A stretch of DNA of 48,839 bases from Parvibaculaceae bacterium Mf 1.05b.01 (GCA_000509225.1 BAOK01000001.1:2788169-2837007), one strand, 5' to 3'. Positions 10,750-19,898 are shown, numbered from the stretch's first letter. Program-made: numbers and translations. The notes: a model not told the origin generated them from the sequence alone.

Positions 10750-11574
10750 ATGGGAGAATCGACACGATCAGAAATGTCCAACGCGCGATCTGCAACCGTC
10801 AAGTCGGCGGCGCGCGTTCTGGAAATTTTTGAATATTTTGACGAGACGCGTCGGCCTGTCACTATTCACGAGGCAGCCGAAGCTCTCGGATATCCGCACT
10901 CAAGTAGCGCGGCCCTCCTCAAAAGTCTTGTTGCGCTTGGCTACCTTGACCATGACGAGAGGGCGAAGACGTTTTTTCCCAGCATTCGCATTTCACTTCT
11001 GGGAAACTGGATCGAGGCCGAGACGCTTCCAGTCCGCCACATTCACCGTCTGATGCAACATCTTTCAGATGAAACCGGCTGTACTGTGATCCTGGCAATT
11101 CGGTCTGGTGTTCACATTCAGTACATCAAAGTACTGCAGGGAACGACGCCCATTCGATTTTACGTGAAGCCTGGCACGCGACGACTCCTGCCCTTCTCGA
11201 CAATCGGACGCGTACAGCTCGCTGCATTGCCAACCGCAAAGGGGTCCCAACTCATCAAAGAGGCCCTCTCACGCAACCCAGAGGCAGCAGCACAATCGCA
11301 AGCGCAGATTGAGGAAGAGCTCACCGGGATTAGACGGCGGGGATATGCATTCTATACCGGACTGGTGACGCCAAATGCCACGATGCTGGCCATGCCGGTG
11401 GCCAAAACCCGCGCCGGGGAGCCGGTCGCCATCGGCATCGCCGCGCCAAAGGATCATTTTAAGGATCGAAAGCGGGCATATATTGACCTTATGAAAGAAG
11501 CCATCAAAGCAAATATCACAGAAGCTGCTGGCAACCCGGTTTCCCCCGAAATCAAAACTACCAAAAAGTCCTAA
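10750..11574 (+). CDS. IclR family transcriptional regulator
   Basis: 274 residues. The N-terminal winged helix (about residues 17-80) reads SAARVLEIFEYF, then TIHEAAEALGYPHSSSAALLK. The C-terminal half is the IclR effector-binding (GAF-like) domain. It is the last gene of the plus operon that starts with the CMD-like gene, so it may regulate its own operon and the divergent BVMO operon. IclR regulators often sense aromatic or pathway intermediates and can activate or repress. Its stop overlaps the stop of the convergent esterase gene by four bases, leaving no room for a terminator. ATG 10774 is an alternative start. Confidence 0.87.
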   Translation: MGESTRSEMSNARSATVKSAARVLEIFEYFDETRRPVTIHEAAEALGYPHSSSAALLKSLVALGYLDHDERAKTFFPSIRISLLGNWIEAETLPVRHIHRLMQHLSDETGCTVILAIRSGVHIQYIKVLQGTTPIRFYVKPGTRRLLPFSTIGRVQLAALPTAKGSQLIKEALSRNPEAAAQSQAQIEEELTGIRRRGYAFYTGLVTPNATMLAMPVAKTRAGEPVAIGIAAPKDHFKDRKRAYIDLMKEAIKANITEAAGNPVSPEIKTTKKS

Positions 11575-12461
11575 CCGGTCTGCTCTAGGATAAAGTCGGC
11601 CATTTCCTCGGTAGCCTCGCGCCCTTCGCCTAATATTGGTCCAAACCAGTGCCAAACATGGATCATGTCTGGCCAAATCTTGAGGGTCACGGGTACACCA
11701 GTGGCTCTCAGCCGTTGGGCGAGCAACTCACTATCGGACAAGAGAACTTCCGCCTCGCCGACCTGAACCAAGACAGGCGGCAGACCGTTGAGATCAGCAT
11801 GAACCGGCGAGGCGAGGGCCGTCTTGCGATCTACATCGCCCAGATACGCATCCGTCCAGCGCTCAAGGTCAAGGTGACGCACCATCGGGTCAATATCAGC
11901 ATTCTTGGCATAAGAGATGCCGACATTCTCGAGGTTTGCCCAAGGTGAGATGCAAACCGCGGCAGCTGGCATCGGCAATCCGTCATCGCGGGCAGCGATC
12001 AACGTTGCAACGGTCAAGCCGCCGCCCGCGGAATCGCCCGCGATGGCAAGACTTGTTGCATCATAACTGCTGTCCAACAACGCCTGATAGACCGCGAGCG
12101 CATCGTCGACCGCTGCCGGAAAAGGATGTTCGGGCGCACGCCGATAGTCAATCAGCAGCACAGGGCTCCCCAACGACACCGCAATGGCTGCGCACATATG
12201 ACGGTGTGAGCGCACCGATCCAAGCGCATATCCGCCGCCATGAAGATAGAGCAGCACTCCTTTGCCGTCCGCCCCATCCGGCTTAAGCCACTCTCCCGGC
12301 ACGCCCGCGATCACTGTTTTTTCGACCGTAACACCGCCTGGAACACCGAAGGCCTCGCCAGCCTCGTCATAACCTGTGCGGAATTCCTCGAGGGTCCGCT
12401 CCTCATCCGAGGCCATGCCCTTCAACATTTCCCGTACCATAGAAAGTTCTTGCAGGCTCAT
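11571..12461 (-). CDS. HSL-family alpha/beta hydrolase (esterase)
   Basis: 296 residues with the hormone-sensitive-lipase features. The oxyanion motif is HGGGYALGS. The nucleophile elbow is AGDSAGGGLT (the Ser of GDSAG). The acid lies in the VQVGEAEVLLSDS region and the catalytic His in DMIHVWHWF. The start has GGAG eight bases upstream. It would hydrolyse carboxylic esters; the ester product of the BVMO encoded at 1935 is an attractive substrate, but this is inference. It lies 18 nt downstream of the D-aminoacylase-like gene in a three-gene minus block. Confidence 0.9.
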   Translation of the reverse strand: MSLQELSMVREMLKGMASDEERTLEEFRTGYDEAGEAFGVPGGVTVEKTVIAGVPGEWLKPDGADGKGVLLYLHGGGYALGSVRSHRHMCAAIAVSLGSPVLLIDYRRAPEHPFPAAVDDALAVYQALLDSSYDATSLAIAGDSAGGGLTVATLIAARDDGLPMPAAAVCISPWANLENVGISYAKNADIDPMVRHLDLERWTDAYLGDVDRKTALASPVHADLNGLPPVLVQVGEAEVLLSDSELLAQRLRATGVPVTLKIWPDMIHVWHWFGPILGEGREATEEMADFILEQTG

Positions 12462-12479
12462 TCGTCGCGTCTCCTTGAT

Positions 12480-14162
12480 TTAAGCCGCCATACCGTTACG
12501 CAAGAGCCGACCGGGAAGCTTGTCGCCAGCGCTTAGCATATCAGTCCCATTTTCCCGGATCAGAGTGCCGTTCACGACAACCGCCGTAACGCCAATAGCG
12601 TCCGCAATCAGCCGGTCCTCTCCGGCAGGCAAATCATGAACCCTGCGCAGCGCGCTCGCACCGACAGTATCGGGGTCAAAAACCACCACATCCGCCGGTG
12701 CGCCCTTTTCGAGCTTCCCCCGATCCTTGATGCCAAAGACTTCTGCAGGCCGCGATGTCAGCATCCGCACCGCCTCCTCAAGCGAAAGCACCTTTTTTTC
12801 GCGCACCCAATGACCTAAAAGGTGTGTCGAGAAACAAGCGTCGCAAAGCTGGCTCGCATGTGCGCCGGCATCTGACAGGCCGAGCACAGTCGCGGGGTCC
12901 TTGAGAAGGATGGCGATGTCATCTTCATTTGAATTCGCTACGGGGATGCGAAAGCGTGTGGTCAGATCAGACTCCAAGGAGAGGTCAAGGGCCAGATCCA
13001 GAGAATCAACGCCTTTCTCTTTTGCGATTTCGCTAACAAGCCTTTCTTCATAGTCAGGCATATTTGAACAAAATGAAACGACTGTCTTCTCCCACGCGGC
13101 CCGCATTCCCCCCTGAACCGCCGCCCGGAACCCCTCGCGGAAATCAGCATCAGCGTAAAGCTTCAATTTACCGGCATGGTCTGCCTTGTTGACCGGCGCG
13201 AATGCCGGCATGCTCTGGAACAAAAAGGGTTGATCGAACCTGAACTCAAAGTTCAGCGGACGGCAGGTAACTTGCGGAAAAACCGCATACCCGTTCTTCA
13301 CAAGCTCGGCGGACTGGGTAAGCTGTTCCTCCATTGAGCCGACATTGAGAACACCTCCGCCGCCCAAAAGCGCTGTCCAACTGACGTTGCGCCCCGATAT
13401 TTTGTTCAACTCCGCAAACTCGTCAAACGATAGGTCGCGCCCCACTGTTGCCTGTATAATGCCCGCCTTCTGTTCTCCCAAGGCGCTGGCAATGTCACGA
13501 ATCTCAGAGAATTCCGCCATGCGGCTCGGGACGGGACGGCCTTCATATCCGACATGGGTGGGCGATTTTGAGGTCGCGAACCCCAACGCCCCCGCTTCCA
13601 GGCCCTCACGCATAATGCCTTTCATACGGGCGACTTCTTCATCGGTTGCCGCCCGCTCGGTCGACTCTGGACCCATCACATAAAGCCTAAGAGGCGTATG
13701 CCCCAAAAGCGCTGCGACATTGATCGATGACCCGCCGTTTTCCACGCTATCGAGATATTCGGGGAAAGTTTCAAACGACCAGTCAGCGCCGAGGCCCGCC
13801 TCAAGCGACTTCACGCTCATGCCTTCGACATTTTCAAGCGTCCGGACAATCAGATCCCGATGTTCCTTGCGCGTTGGCGCAATGCCAAACCCGCAATTCC
13901 CCATGACCACAGTGGTGACACCATGCCAGGGTGAAATGGAAAGCATCGGATCCCAATTTATCTGGGCGTCATAATGCGTGTGGATGTCGACGAAACCGGG
14001 AGCCACAATCCGCCCCCCTGCGTTGATCGTCGCGTCGGAGGCTTCAGGGGCCTTACCCAGTGCCACCACCTTGCCATCTTTAATACCAACATCACCTTCA
14101 TACGCAGGCTTGCCAGTCCCGTCGATGATCCGCCCACCGACGATCTTAAGATCATATCCCAT
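12480..14162 (-). CDS. Amidohydrolase of the N-acyl-D-amino-acid deacylase type
   Basis: 560 residues, metal-dependent amidohydrolase superfamily. The N-terminal small beta domain begins DLKIVGGRIIDGTGKP. The metal site HxH is in APGFVDIHTHYDAQ at about residue 60. The C-terminal part ends with the usual ADVVVFDPDTVGA segment. The D-aminoacylase subfamily is typical in sequence, but in this setting the true substrate may be a cyclic amide, lactone or conjugated acyl compound. ATG 14162 has AAGGA eight bases upstream. It is flanked by another amidohydrolase (22 nt) and the esterase (18 nt), so this looks like a hydrolysis module. Confidence 0.85.
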   Translation of the reverse strand: MGYDLKIVGGRIIDGTGKPAYEGDVGIKDGKVVALGKAPEASDATINAGGRIVAPGFVDIHTHYDAQINWDPMLSISPWHGVTTVVMGNCGFGIAPTRKEHRDLIVRTLENVEGMSVKSLEAGLGADWSFETFPEYLDSVENGGSSINVAALLGHTPLRLYVMGPESTERAATDEEVARMKGIMREGLEAGALGFATSKSPTHVGYEGRPVPSRMAEFSEIRDIASALGEQKAGIIQATVGRDLSFDEFAELNKISGRNVSWTALLGGGGVLNVGSMEEQLTQSAELVKNGYAVFPQVTCRPLNFEFRFDQPFLFQSMPAFAPVNKADHAGKLKLYADADFREGFRAAVQGGMRAAWEKTVVSFCSNMPDYEERLVSEIAKEKGVDSLDLALDLSLESDLTTRFRIPVANSNEDDIAILLKDPATVLGLSDAGAHASQLCDACFSTHLLGHWVREKKVLSLEEAVRMLTSRPAEVFGIKDRGKLEKGAPADVVVFDPDTVGASALRRVHDLPAGEDRLIADAIGVTAVVVNGTLIRENGTDMLSAGDKLPGRLLRNGMAA

Positions 14163-14184
14163 GATTTATGGTCCTTCGGCCCGC

Positions 14185-15291
14185 TTACTGGATGCTGAGA
14201 TTATAGAGTTCCGCAACATTATCGTGACAGATCCAATTGCGTTCCTGTTCGCTCAGATCTTTGGCATGTTCCTCCAGCATCGACTGCGACCAGGGCCAGG
14301 TGGAATCCGAATGAGGGAAATCGTTTGCCCACATCAAGCGGCGGACATTGCACATGTCTTTCATCTTGAAGGCGACCCAATCATCCTGGAACGTCACATA
14401 GATGTTGTCGTGGAAGTATTCGCTCGGCAAACGCTTGAGTGGAGGCGCCTTCATCCAATAGCGGTGACGCTTATAAGCGTGGTCCATGCGGTACATATAA
14501 TGTGGTACCCATCCAGCATCCGCCTCGACGCAAACCACCTTGAGAGTGGGAAAGCGGTCAAACACGCCGCCGAATATGAACGTGCCCATGACATCCTGGC
14601 ATCCGCGAATAATCGACAGGAATCCATTTATCTTCGGACCGCGAACTTTCCCCGCAAGAGAATCCGAACTGCCGGTTAGAATGTGAAAGGAGAGCGGCAT
14701 ATCAAGTTCGACCGCCGTTGCATAGACTGGATCGTAAACAGCGCTGTCATAGTCTTCAACGGCCGGGTTGCCCGGCATCATCACACCTTTGAATCCCATT
14801 TTATGGGCGTCTTTAAGCTCCTGCACGCCATCTTCCGGGGTCCGCATGGAAACTTGCGCCAGACCATAGAGACGGTCGGGAGCCTCACTGCAGTATTCCT
14901 GAAGCCAGCGGTTATAAGCCTCAAAGCAGGCTTTTTTGTAGTCGAAGTCAGGGTGATTGCAGAGCATCATGCCAACCGTCGGGTATATAAACTCGGCTGC
15001 GATGCCATCTTTTTCCTGATCGGCAACCCGGTATTTTGCATCCCAGCCACTCTTCCACAGGTCTCCGAACTTCACACCGTCCGTGGTGATGTCAGCTGGG
15101 TCTTTGCCCGCTGCCGCTACGAGCCCCATCGGGATCGGCGTATCAAGCCCATCAATCACAAAGACGTCGCCAATCGTATCCATCGTCGTCATATGTGGTG
15201 CCGTGTTCCTATATTTGGGATCGATATAATCAATGTAGCAGTTGGGCGGTTCGGTAATGTGCGAATCCGCTGAAATCGGGCGCTTGAGCAT
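14185..15291 (-). CDS. Amidohydrolase family 2 (ACMSD-like) protein
   Basis: 368 residues of the amidohydrolase 2 TIM-barrel family. It starts RPISADSHITEPP, where the usual HxH metal site is replaced by the D-S-H form common in this subfamily. Later family blocks are SFHILTG, CVEADAGWVPHYMYR and WANDFPHSDSTWPWS (the metal-binding Asp region). Relatives are decarboxylases or hydrolases; proteins of this exact type are common in degradation clusters and mostly uncharacterised. GGAGG lies seven bases before ATG 15291. It heads the minus block and diverges from the enoyl-CoA hydratase gene. Confidence 0.87.
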   Translation of the reverse strand: MLKRPISADSHITEPPNCYIDYIDPKYRNTAPHMTTMDTIGDVFVIDGLDTPIPMGLVAAAGKDPADITTDGVKFGDLWKSGWDAKYRVADQEKDGIAAEFIYPTVGMMLCNHPDFDYKKACFEAYNRWLQEYCSEAPDRLYGLAQVSMRTPEDGVQELKDAHKMGFKGVMMPGNPAVEDYDSAVYDPVYATAVELDMPLSFHILTGSSDSLAGKVRGPKINGFLSIIRGCQDVMGTFIFGGVFDRFPTLKVVCVEADAGWVPHYMYRMDHAYKRHRYWMKAPPLKRLPSEYFHDNIYVTFQDDWVAFKMKDMCNVRRLMWANDFPHSDSTWPWSQSMLEEHAKDLSEQERNWICHDNVAELYNLSIQ

Positions 15292-15373
15292 GGTATTTCC
15301 TCCCAGTTAGTGGATCAGTGACTTTTTATCATTTTCGCTAGCTTGTTGCTCAAAGTCCAACTAAAATCACATT

Positions 15374-15382
15374 TGTATAACA
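15374..15382. promoter_or_regulatory. Candidate operator TGTATAACA in a divergent promoter
   Basis: This is the exact complement of the site at 7126-7134. It lies in the AT-rich 126-bp region between the amidohydrolase and the enoyl-CoA hydratase gene, 36 bases before the chosen start. A further ATATGTTA shared with the 7124 region follows at about 15392. A common regulator is suggested but not shown. Confidence 0.35.
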
Positions 15383-15417
15383 AAAAATATATATATGTTA
15401 CGATGGGAGACAGCCAG

Positions 15418-16224
15418 ATGGCCCCAGTTCTTTTCGAAAAGCACGGCCATGTCGCGCTGATTACCCTAAACCGACCGGAGGCACGCAACGCCTTCAATCC
15501 CGAAATGCTGGTGCGGCTGGGCGGAATGTGGGAGGAAGTGCGCGATGATGATGACATTCGGGTCGCCATTGTCACCGGTGCTGGCGACAAGGCATTCTGT
15601 TCCGGCGCCGACTTGGGAAAGCTCATTCCACTCATCAGCGGTGCCCGACAGCCAGAAGACGAGTGGGACAGGAAAGCGCTAGAGGCGCCTGACCTTATTG
15701 GCAACGGTCTTTTGAGAACGTTCGACGCGGGCAAGCCCGTGGTCGCGGCGCTCAACGGCCATGCCATCGCAGGCGGGATGGAACTAACGCAAGGCACGGA
15801 TCTGCGGATTGGCGTGGAATCAGCCAAGCTTGGGGTGCAGGAAGTCAAATGGGCGATCTTCCCCGGCGGTGGTTCGACCGTGCGCCTGCCCAAGCAAATA
15901 CCTTACGCTCGCGCCATGGAGCTGCTTTTGACAGGGGATCTAATCACGGCTCAGGAAGCGTATGACCTGGGGTTCCTCAACCGTGTCGTCCCAGATGGAC
16001 AGGCCGTTGAGGCCGCCATGGAGCTGGCCGGGAAGATTGCCGCCAACGGTCCGATCGCCGTGCAGGCGATCCGTAGATCAGCTCGCGCGTGCCAAGGACG
16101 CCCAGAAGAAGAAGCGATGAAGATGGAATCGCGCTTTGCAGCGCCCGTTTTTAGAACCGAAGATGCGCGCGAAGGACCGCGCGCTTTCATGGAAAAACGC
16201 AAACCAGTCTACAAAGGCCGCTAA
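15418..16224 (+). CDS. Enoyl-CoA hydratase/isomerase (crotonase)
   Basis: 268 residues with crotonase hallmarks. The CoA-binding oxyanion region is GDKAFCSGADLG. The segment AGGMELTQGTD carries the first catalytic Glu and VQEVKWAIFPGGG the second, so hydratase chemistry is plausible. I chose ATG 15418, which has GGGAGA seven bases upstream; ATG 15403 is in frame but has no such site. It is followed closely by the luciferase-like gene (34 nt). It would hydrate a 2-enoyl-CoA in the pathway, in addition to the MaoC enzyme; two hydratases of opposite stereochemistry may serve different rounds. Confidence 0.9.
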   Translation: MAPVLFEKHGHVALITLNRPEARNAFNPEMLVRLGGMWEEVRDDDDIRVAIVTGAGDKAFCSGADLGKLIPLISGARQPEDEWDRKALEAPDLIGNGLLRTFDAGKPVVAALNGHAIAGGMELTQGTDLRIGVESAKLGVQEVKWAIFPGGGSTVRLPKQIPYARAMELLLTGDLITAQEAYDLGFLNRVVPDGQAVEAAMELAGKIAANGPIAVQAIRRSARACQGRPEEEAMKMESRFAAPVFRTEDAREGPRAFMEKRKPVYKGR

Positions 16225-16258
16225 TGCTGCCGCACAATTCAAGCGATGGAGAAAAGCG

Positions 16259-17338
16259 ATGCAATTCGGCGTACAGATGGTGTTCCAAAACTACAACCGC
16301 GAGGTTAGTGACGCACAGGTCTATGAAGAAGACATCAACCTTGGTCTGCTCGCGGAGGAATTGGGCTTCGACGCCCTTTGGCCCGTCGAGCATCACTTTG
16401 AGAACTATTCTTTCTGCCCTGACAATACTCAGTTTCTGAGCTACATGGCGGCCCGGACGAGCCACATCAAGCTTGGCACCGGTGCAGTCATTCTGCCTTG
16501 GAACATGCCGATCCGCGTGGCGGAGAAGATCTTGCTCCTCGACCACCTCAGCAACGGCCGGACGTTGTTCGGCATGGGCCGCGGACTGGCCCGCAAGGAA
16601 TATGCCGGCATGGGCATCAACATGGACGAAGCGCGCGACCGCTTCGACGAAGCCGCCGACATGATCATTGAAGCGATCGAGACCGGTTTCATCGAAGGCG
16701 GCGGCCCCTACTATCCTCAAGCACGCACAGAGATCAGACCCGCGCCCCATAAAAGCTTCGAGGGCCGGATTTATCAGGTGGCAATGTCGCCGGAATCAGT
16801 CTTGGAAGCTGCCAAGATCGGCGCACGCATGGTGATCTTCGCCCAACGCGCCTGGGAAGAGCAGGCCAAGGCGGTGGCCATCTATCGCCAAGCCTTTGAG
16901 GAGCATCACGGCACAAAATCGCCGCCGATCATGATTTGCGACTTTACCTACTGCGACACGGTGCCTGAGCGCGCCGAAGAGCTCGGCCGCAAATATGTGA
17001 CCAACTATCTTTTGACTGTGCTCGACCATTACGAACTTGCCGGTGATCATTTGAAAGACGCCAAGGGTTACGAGGCTTATGGCGACGCCGTTGAGGCTAT
17101 CCGCGCATTTGGTAAGGAAGGCATGGCAGCTGGCTATCTCGATGTCACAGCCTGGGGGACACCAGAACAGATCATCGAGAAGTATCAAAAGCGCTACGAA
17201 CTTCTCGGCGACTTCGACATTAATCCCTGTTTCCGCTTCGGTGGCATAAGCTACGAAGAGGCAGAGCGCTCGATGCGCGCCTTCGCCAAACATGTTATGC
17301 CGGTGCTGAAAGATTGGGACGCGCGGAAAGCGGCTTAG
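16259..17338 (+). CDS. LLM-class flavin-dependent monooxygenase
   Basis: 359 residues of the bacterial luciferase-like TIM-barrel family. It begins MQFGVQMVFQNYNRE. Family blocks include LAEELGFDALWPVEHHF, KLGTGAVILPWNMPIRVAE, and GRTLFGMGRG. Such enzymes use reduced FMN (or F420 in actinobacteria) from a separate reductase to hydroxylate, cleave or do Baeyer-Villiger chemistry. ATG 16259 has GGAG eight bases upstream; longer starts would run into the preceding gene. No flavin reductase gene is visible nearby. It is the last gene of the two-gene plus unit. Confidence 0.88.
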   Translation: MQFGVQMVFQNYNREVSDAQVYEEDINLGLLAEELGFDALWPVEHHFENYSFCPDNTQFLSYMAARTSHIKLGTGAVILPWNMPIRVAEKILLLDHLSNGRTLFGMGRGLARKEYAGMGINMDEARDRFDEAADMIIEAIETGFIEGGGPYYPQARTEIRPAPHKSFEGRIYQVAMSPESVLEAAKIGARMVIFAQRAWEEQAKAVAIYRQAFEEHHGTKSPPIMICDFTYCDTVPERAEELGRKYVTNYLLTVLDHYELAGDHLKDAKGYEAYGDAVEAIRAFGKEGMAAGYLDVTAWGTPEQIIEKYQKRYELLGDFDINPCFRFGGISYEEAERSMRAFAKHVMPVLKDWDARKAA

Positions 17339-17464
17339 ACCACCAGTGTCTGCTAAGTCACAGTCTGCTAGACCATCATCTGAAAGCGGAACCAACTTCC
17401 GGAAAAGAGACCAATGAACTTGCTTTAAGAGCCCTGGCCTGATGAACCGAGACAGGTTGCCCAG

Positions 17465-17487
17465 CACACACCTCAAGCCGGTGTGTG
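17465..17487. terminator. Weak hairpin between convergent genes
   Basis: CACACACC (17465-17472) pairs with GGTGTGTG (17480-17487) around a 7-base loop. It overlaps the stop codon of the Coq4-like gene and lies about 130 bases after the luciferase-like gene. No T-run follows on either strand, so termination is uncertain. Confidence 0.3.
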
Positions 17488-18240
17488 TGTTACTCCACCA
17501 GCCCGTTGAGCCTGGAACTCCGCTTCGAGACGTTTGGATTCCGCCTCAGCCTCGCGATAGACGGACGGCTCATGAACACCTAGGCGGGAACGCACATCCT
17601 CAAGCGGCAATTGCAGCCAATCCTCCCAGGCAATAGCCGGGAACCATCCGGCCTTGCGGCCCCGACGCCATGCTTCGAAAGCCGCCCGGAAGACCGGGAG
17701 TTGCGATTGTTCACGGCGGGTTTTTAGAATGCCAATCAGCACAATATAAGCGATGCCGTGATTGTACATCTGGCCATTGCCGAAGGAGAGCACACAGATC
17801 TCACCTAGGCCGTCGCGGCCATAACCGGTCACGACATGCCAAAGGTCATGGCTATCGCGCATCCGGTTGCGGAACAGTTCGGCATCGTCATTTTGGAAAC
17901 GGCGCCCTGAACCTTCTTCGCTCGCTTCCACCAAACCATCCGCGCTCAGACCTTCGCCATAGACAAAGTCAAGATAGGCGCGGCCAAGGCTTCCCACTGG
18001 AAGCCGCGCCAGCGCCTCCCGGTCGCGCAGCCGATCCAGAAGACTGAGGCGGCGCTGAAGAATATCCCGGCCTCCCGGCGAAGTGACAAACCGTTTGAAC
18101 GACTTGTAGTGAGAGTTCCCAGATAAGGCATCAACAATGCGGAAAACCTGCGCAGTGTCTTCCTTATTCTTAAGAAGCACTCTTGTCGCCTTCAGTGCGA
18201 CCAAAGGCCTTATCCGCCTCTTCAACCTTTCACTAACCAT
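17473..18240 (-). CDS. Coq4-like protein
   Basis: 255 residues. The Coq4 metal motif HDxxHx11E is complete: SHDLWHVVTGYGRDGLGE. Upstream sequence (SKRF-like FKRFVTSPGGRDIL, GSLGRAYLDFV) also follows the Coq4 family. Coq4 is needed for ubiquinone synthesis, where it acts on ring C1 (oxidative decarboxylation/hydroxylation). Here the gene lies inside a degradation cluster, downstream of a thioesterase and a nitronate-monooxygenase-like gene, with no ubiquinone genes in the window. A recruited role on a pathway intermediate is possible. I chose ATG 18240, preceded by AGAGGTGG; an upstream start at 18330 would overlap the thioesterase gene. Confidence 0.87.
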   Translation of the reverse strand: MVSERLKRRIRPLVALKATRVLLKNKEDTAQVFRIVDALSGNSHYKSFKRFVTSPGGRDILQRRLSLLDRLRDREALARLPVGSLGRAYLDFVYGEGLSADGLVEASEEGSGRRFQNDDAELFRNRMRDSHDLWHVVTGYGRDGLGEICVLSFGNGQMYNHGIAYIVLIGILKTRREQSQLPVFRAAFEAWRRGRKAGWFPAIAWEDWLQLPLEDVRSRLGVHEPSVYREAEAESKRLEAEFQAQRAGGVTHTPA

Positions 18241-18278
18241 GATGTTTCCACCTCTGTCGTTATTGCGTTGTACGCCGG

Positions 18279-18725
18279 TTATTTGGGTCGGGGGTCCCGG
18301 ATGAGCACTGTGCCTTGAGCGGCGCAGCAAGCCCGCCCCTCATTGGAAACATCAATCCGCACCACCGCCGTCGACTTGGTCATGGAAATAAGGTTGGCTT
18401 CCGCGACCACTGTTCCCTTACTGACCGGGGCGAGCAGATTTAGCTTGAACTCCGTGGTTGCCGCCCATTGACCTTTTTTCATATGCGGGTAGCAAACGCA
18501 GCCCAGCACATGATCACACAAAGCCGCCAACACGCCGCCATGCATATTCCCGATTGGGGTCAGCAACTTGTCAGTCACAGGCATTTCCGCACGGATCAAA
18601 CTTGGTTCCGCATGGACAATCCGAACCCCCAGAAAATCAGGCAGCCCAGCCATTGAATTGCTGGCATTCATAAACGCGTCCGCAATTTCCTGATTGAATT
18701 CAGGTAATTTTGCTGTAATGGCCAT
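18279..18725 (-). CDS. PaaI-type hotdog thioesterase
   Basis: 148 residues of the PaaI/4HBT hotdog family. The active-site segment reads NMHGGVLAALCDHVLG, matching the HGG-x8-D pattern with the catalytic Asp on the helix. ATG 18725 has GAGGGGA just upstream, and the upstream gene ends ten bases earlier, so coupling is likely. It would hydrolyse an acyl-CoA, perhaps to rescue CoA from dead-end intermediates as PaaI does in phenylacetate degradation. A longer open frame to 19046 overlaps the next gene and is not real. Confidence 0.87.
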   Translation of the reverse strand: MAITAKLPEFNQEIADAFMNASNSMAGLPDFLGVRIVHAEPSLIRAEMPVTDKLLTPIGNMHGGVLAALCDHVLGCVCYPHMKKGQWAATTEFKLNLLAPVSKGTVVAEANLISMTKSTAVVRIDVSNEGRACCAAQGTVLIRDPRPK

Positions 18726-18735
18726 CGTCTTCCCC

Positions 18736-19878
18736 TCAGGCGTATTGGCTGGCGCCCGAGAGCGCGTTTTCGGCATCCGCCACAAGGTCTTCCATAACCT
18801 CTGTGGCCGGACGCACCTTTTTGATAAGACCCATCCCCTGGCCCGCGAATCCTGGCGCAATGTCCTTGCGCTTGCTCGCCATGCCAGAGGCGAGCACTGG
18901 CCCAGCAATGATCGACTGAAAGGGCATTGGAAGCGGCTCCTTCTTTTCGTCAACCCAGGCCTGCGACCATTTGTTTTTGATAATGCGGGCGGGTTTGCCA
19001 GTGACGGATCGTGACACGACTGTGTCACCGTCCCCACTCTCGGCAATTACCTCTTTCTGAAAATCCTCAATTCCCGCTTCCTCTGTTGCAAGAAACGTCG
19101 TTCCTATCCACGCCCCTTCGGCACCCAACATAAACGCAGCGGCGATCCCCCGACCATCTGATATACCACCAGCGCCCAGAACCGGGATGCGGCCCGCTAC
19201 CGCGTCAACAACCTGGGGAATCAATGCCATTGTCCCGATTGGGGAGTTGTGACCACCGCCATCATGGCCTTGGGCCACGATCAGATCGATGCCCGAACTA
19301 ACCACTTGTACCGCGTGCTTCACTGCACCGACGACCGCCATCACCTTGGTGCCATTAGCATGAAGCTGGTCCATCCACGGCCCTGGATTGCCAAGGCCTG
19401 CCGCATAAACGGGTACCTTCTCCTCGATCACGACGTTCATCTGTGCATCAAAAAATTCTTTGGAGAAAACTTGCGGGGATTTTTTACTACCCTTGATAGG
19501 CGCCATGTCAGCGATTATTGACGAGCGGCCAACTGATTCAAGGCCTTCCTTGTCCATAAAATCCCGAGCGAATGCTTTATACTCGCTAAGCACTTCCATC
19601 GGATCAATGTCACCGCCTCCCGATTGGGGCTTACTCCCTCTTCGAACCGACGCGGGTAACAGCGTATCTACGCCGAACGGCTTGTCGGTGAGCGAACGCA
19701 CTTCTTCAATCCATTCGCGCAACTGTTCTGGTGAACATGCAGCAGCTCCAAGAATGCCAAGCCCGCCGGCATTAGATACAGCGGCAGCCAATCGAGGCAC
19801 ACTCGCACCTCCCATTCCTGCGAGCAGGATGGGATACTTGATCCCCAGAATATCGCAAATACGGCTTTTCAGTGCCAT
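18736..19878 (-). CDS. Nitronate monooxygenase-family flavoprotein
   Basis: 380 residues of the FMN TIM-barrel NMO family. It starts RICDILGIKYPILLAGMGG and has SNAGGLGILGAA, VAQGHDGGGHNS with the family His, and LGAGGISDGRGIAAAFMLGA for phosphate binding. The name is historical. One member, IpdC of steroid ring C/D degradation, acts as a reductase on a CoA ester, so a true nitronate substrate should not be assumed here. The ATG is preceded by AAGGAGGAG. It is the first gene of the block with the thioesterase and Coq4-like genes. An operator-like sequence lies 20 bases upstream (19899-19914). Confidence 0.88.
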   Translation of the reverse strand: MALKSRICDILGIKYPILLAGMGGASVPRLAAAVSNAGGLGILGAAACSPEQLREWIEEVRSLTDKPFGVDTLLPASVRRGSKPQSGGGDIDPMEVLSEYKAFARDFMDKEGLESVGRSSIIADMAPIKGSKKSPQVFSKEFFDAQMNVVIEEKVPVYAAGLGNPGPWMDQLHANGTKVMAVVGAVKHAVQVVSSGIDLIVAQGHDGGGHNSPIGTMALIPQVVDAVAGRIPVLGAGGISDGRGIAAAFMLGAEGAWIGTTFLATEEAGIEDFQKEVIAESGDGDTVVSRSVTGKPARIIKNKWSQAWVDEKKEPLPMPFQSIIAGPVLASGMASKRKDIAPGFAGQGMGLIKKVRPATEVMEDLVADAENALSGASQYA

Positions 19879-19898
19879 GCATCTCCTCCTTATAAGAG

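Noticed and set aside
18736-19878. True nitronate (nitroalkane) detoxification
   Set aside because: The family name is misleading. The position among CoA-pathway genes and the example of IpdC argue against assuming this substrate.
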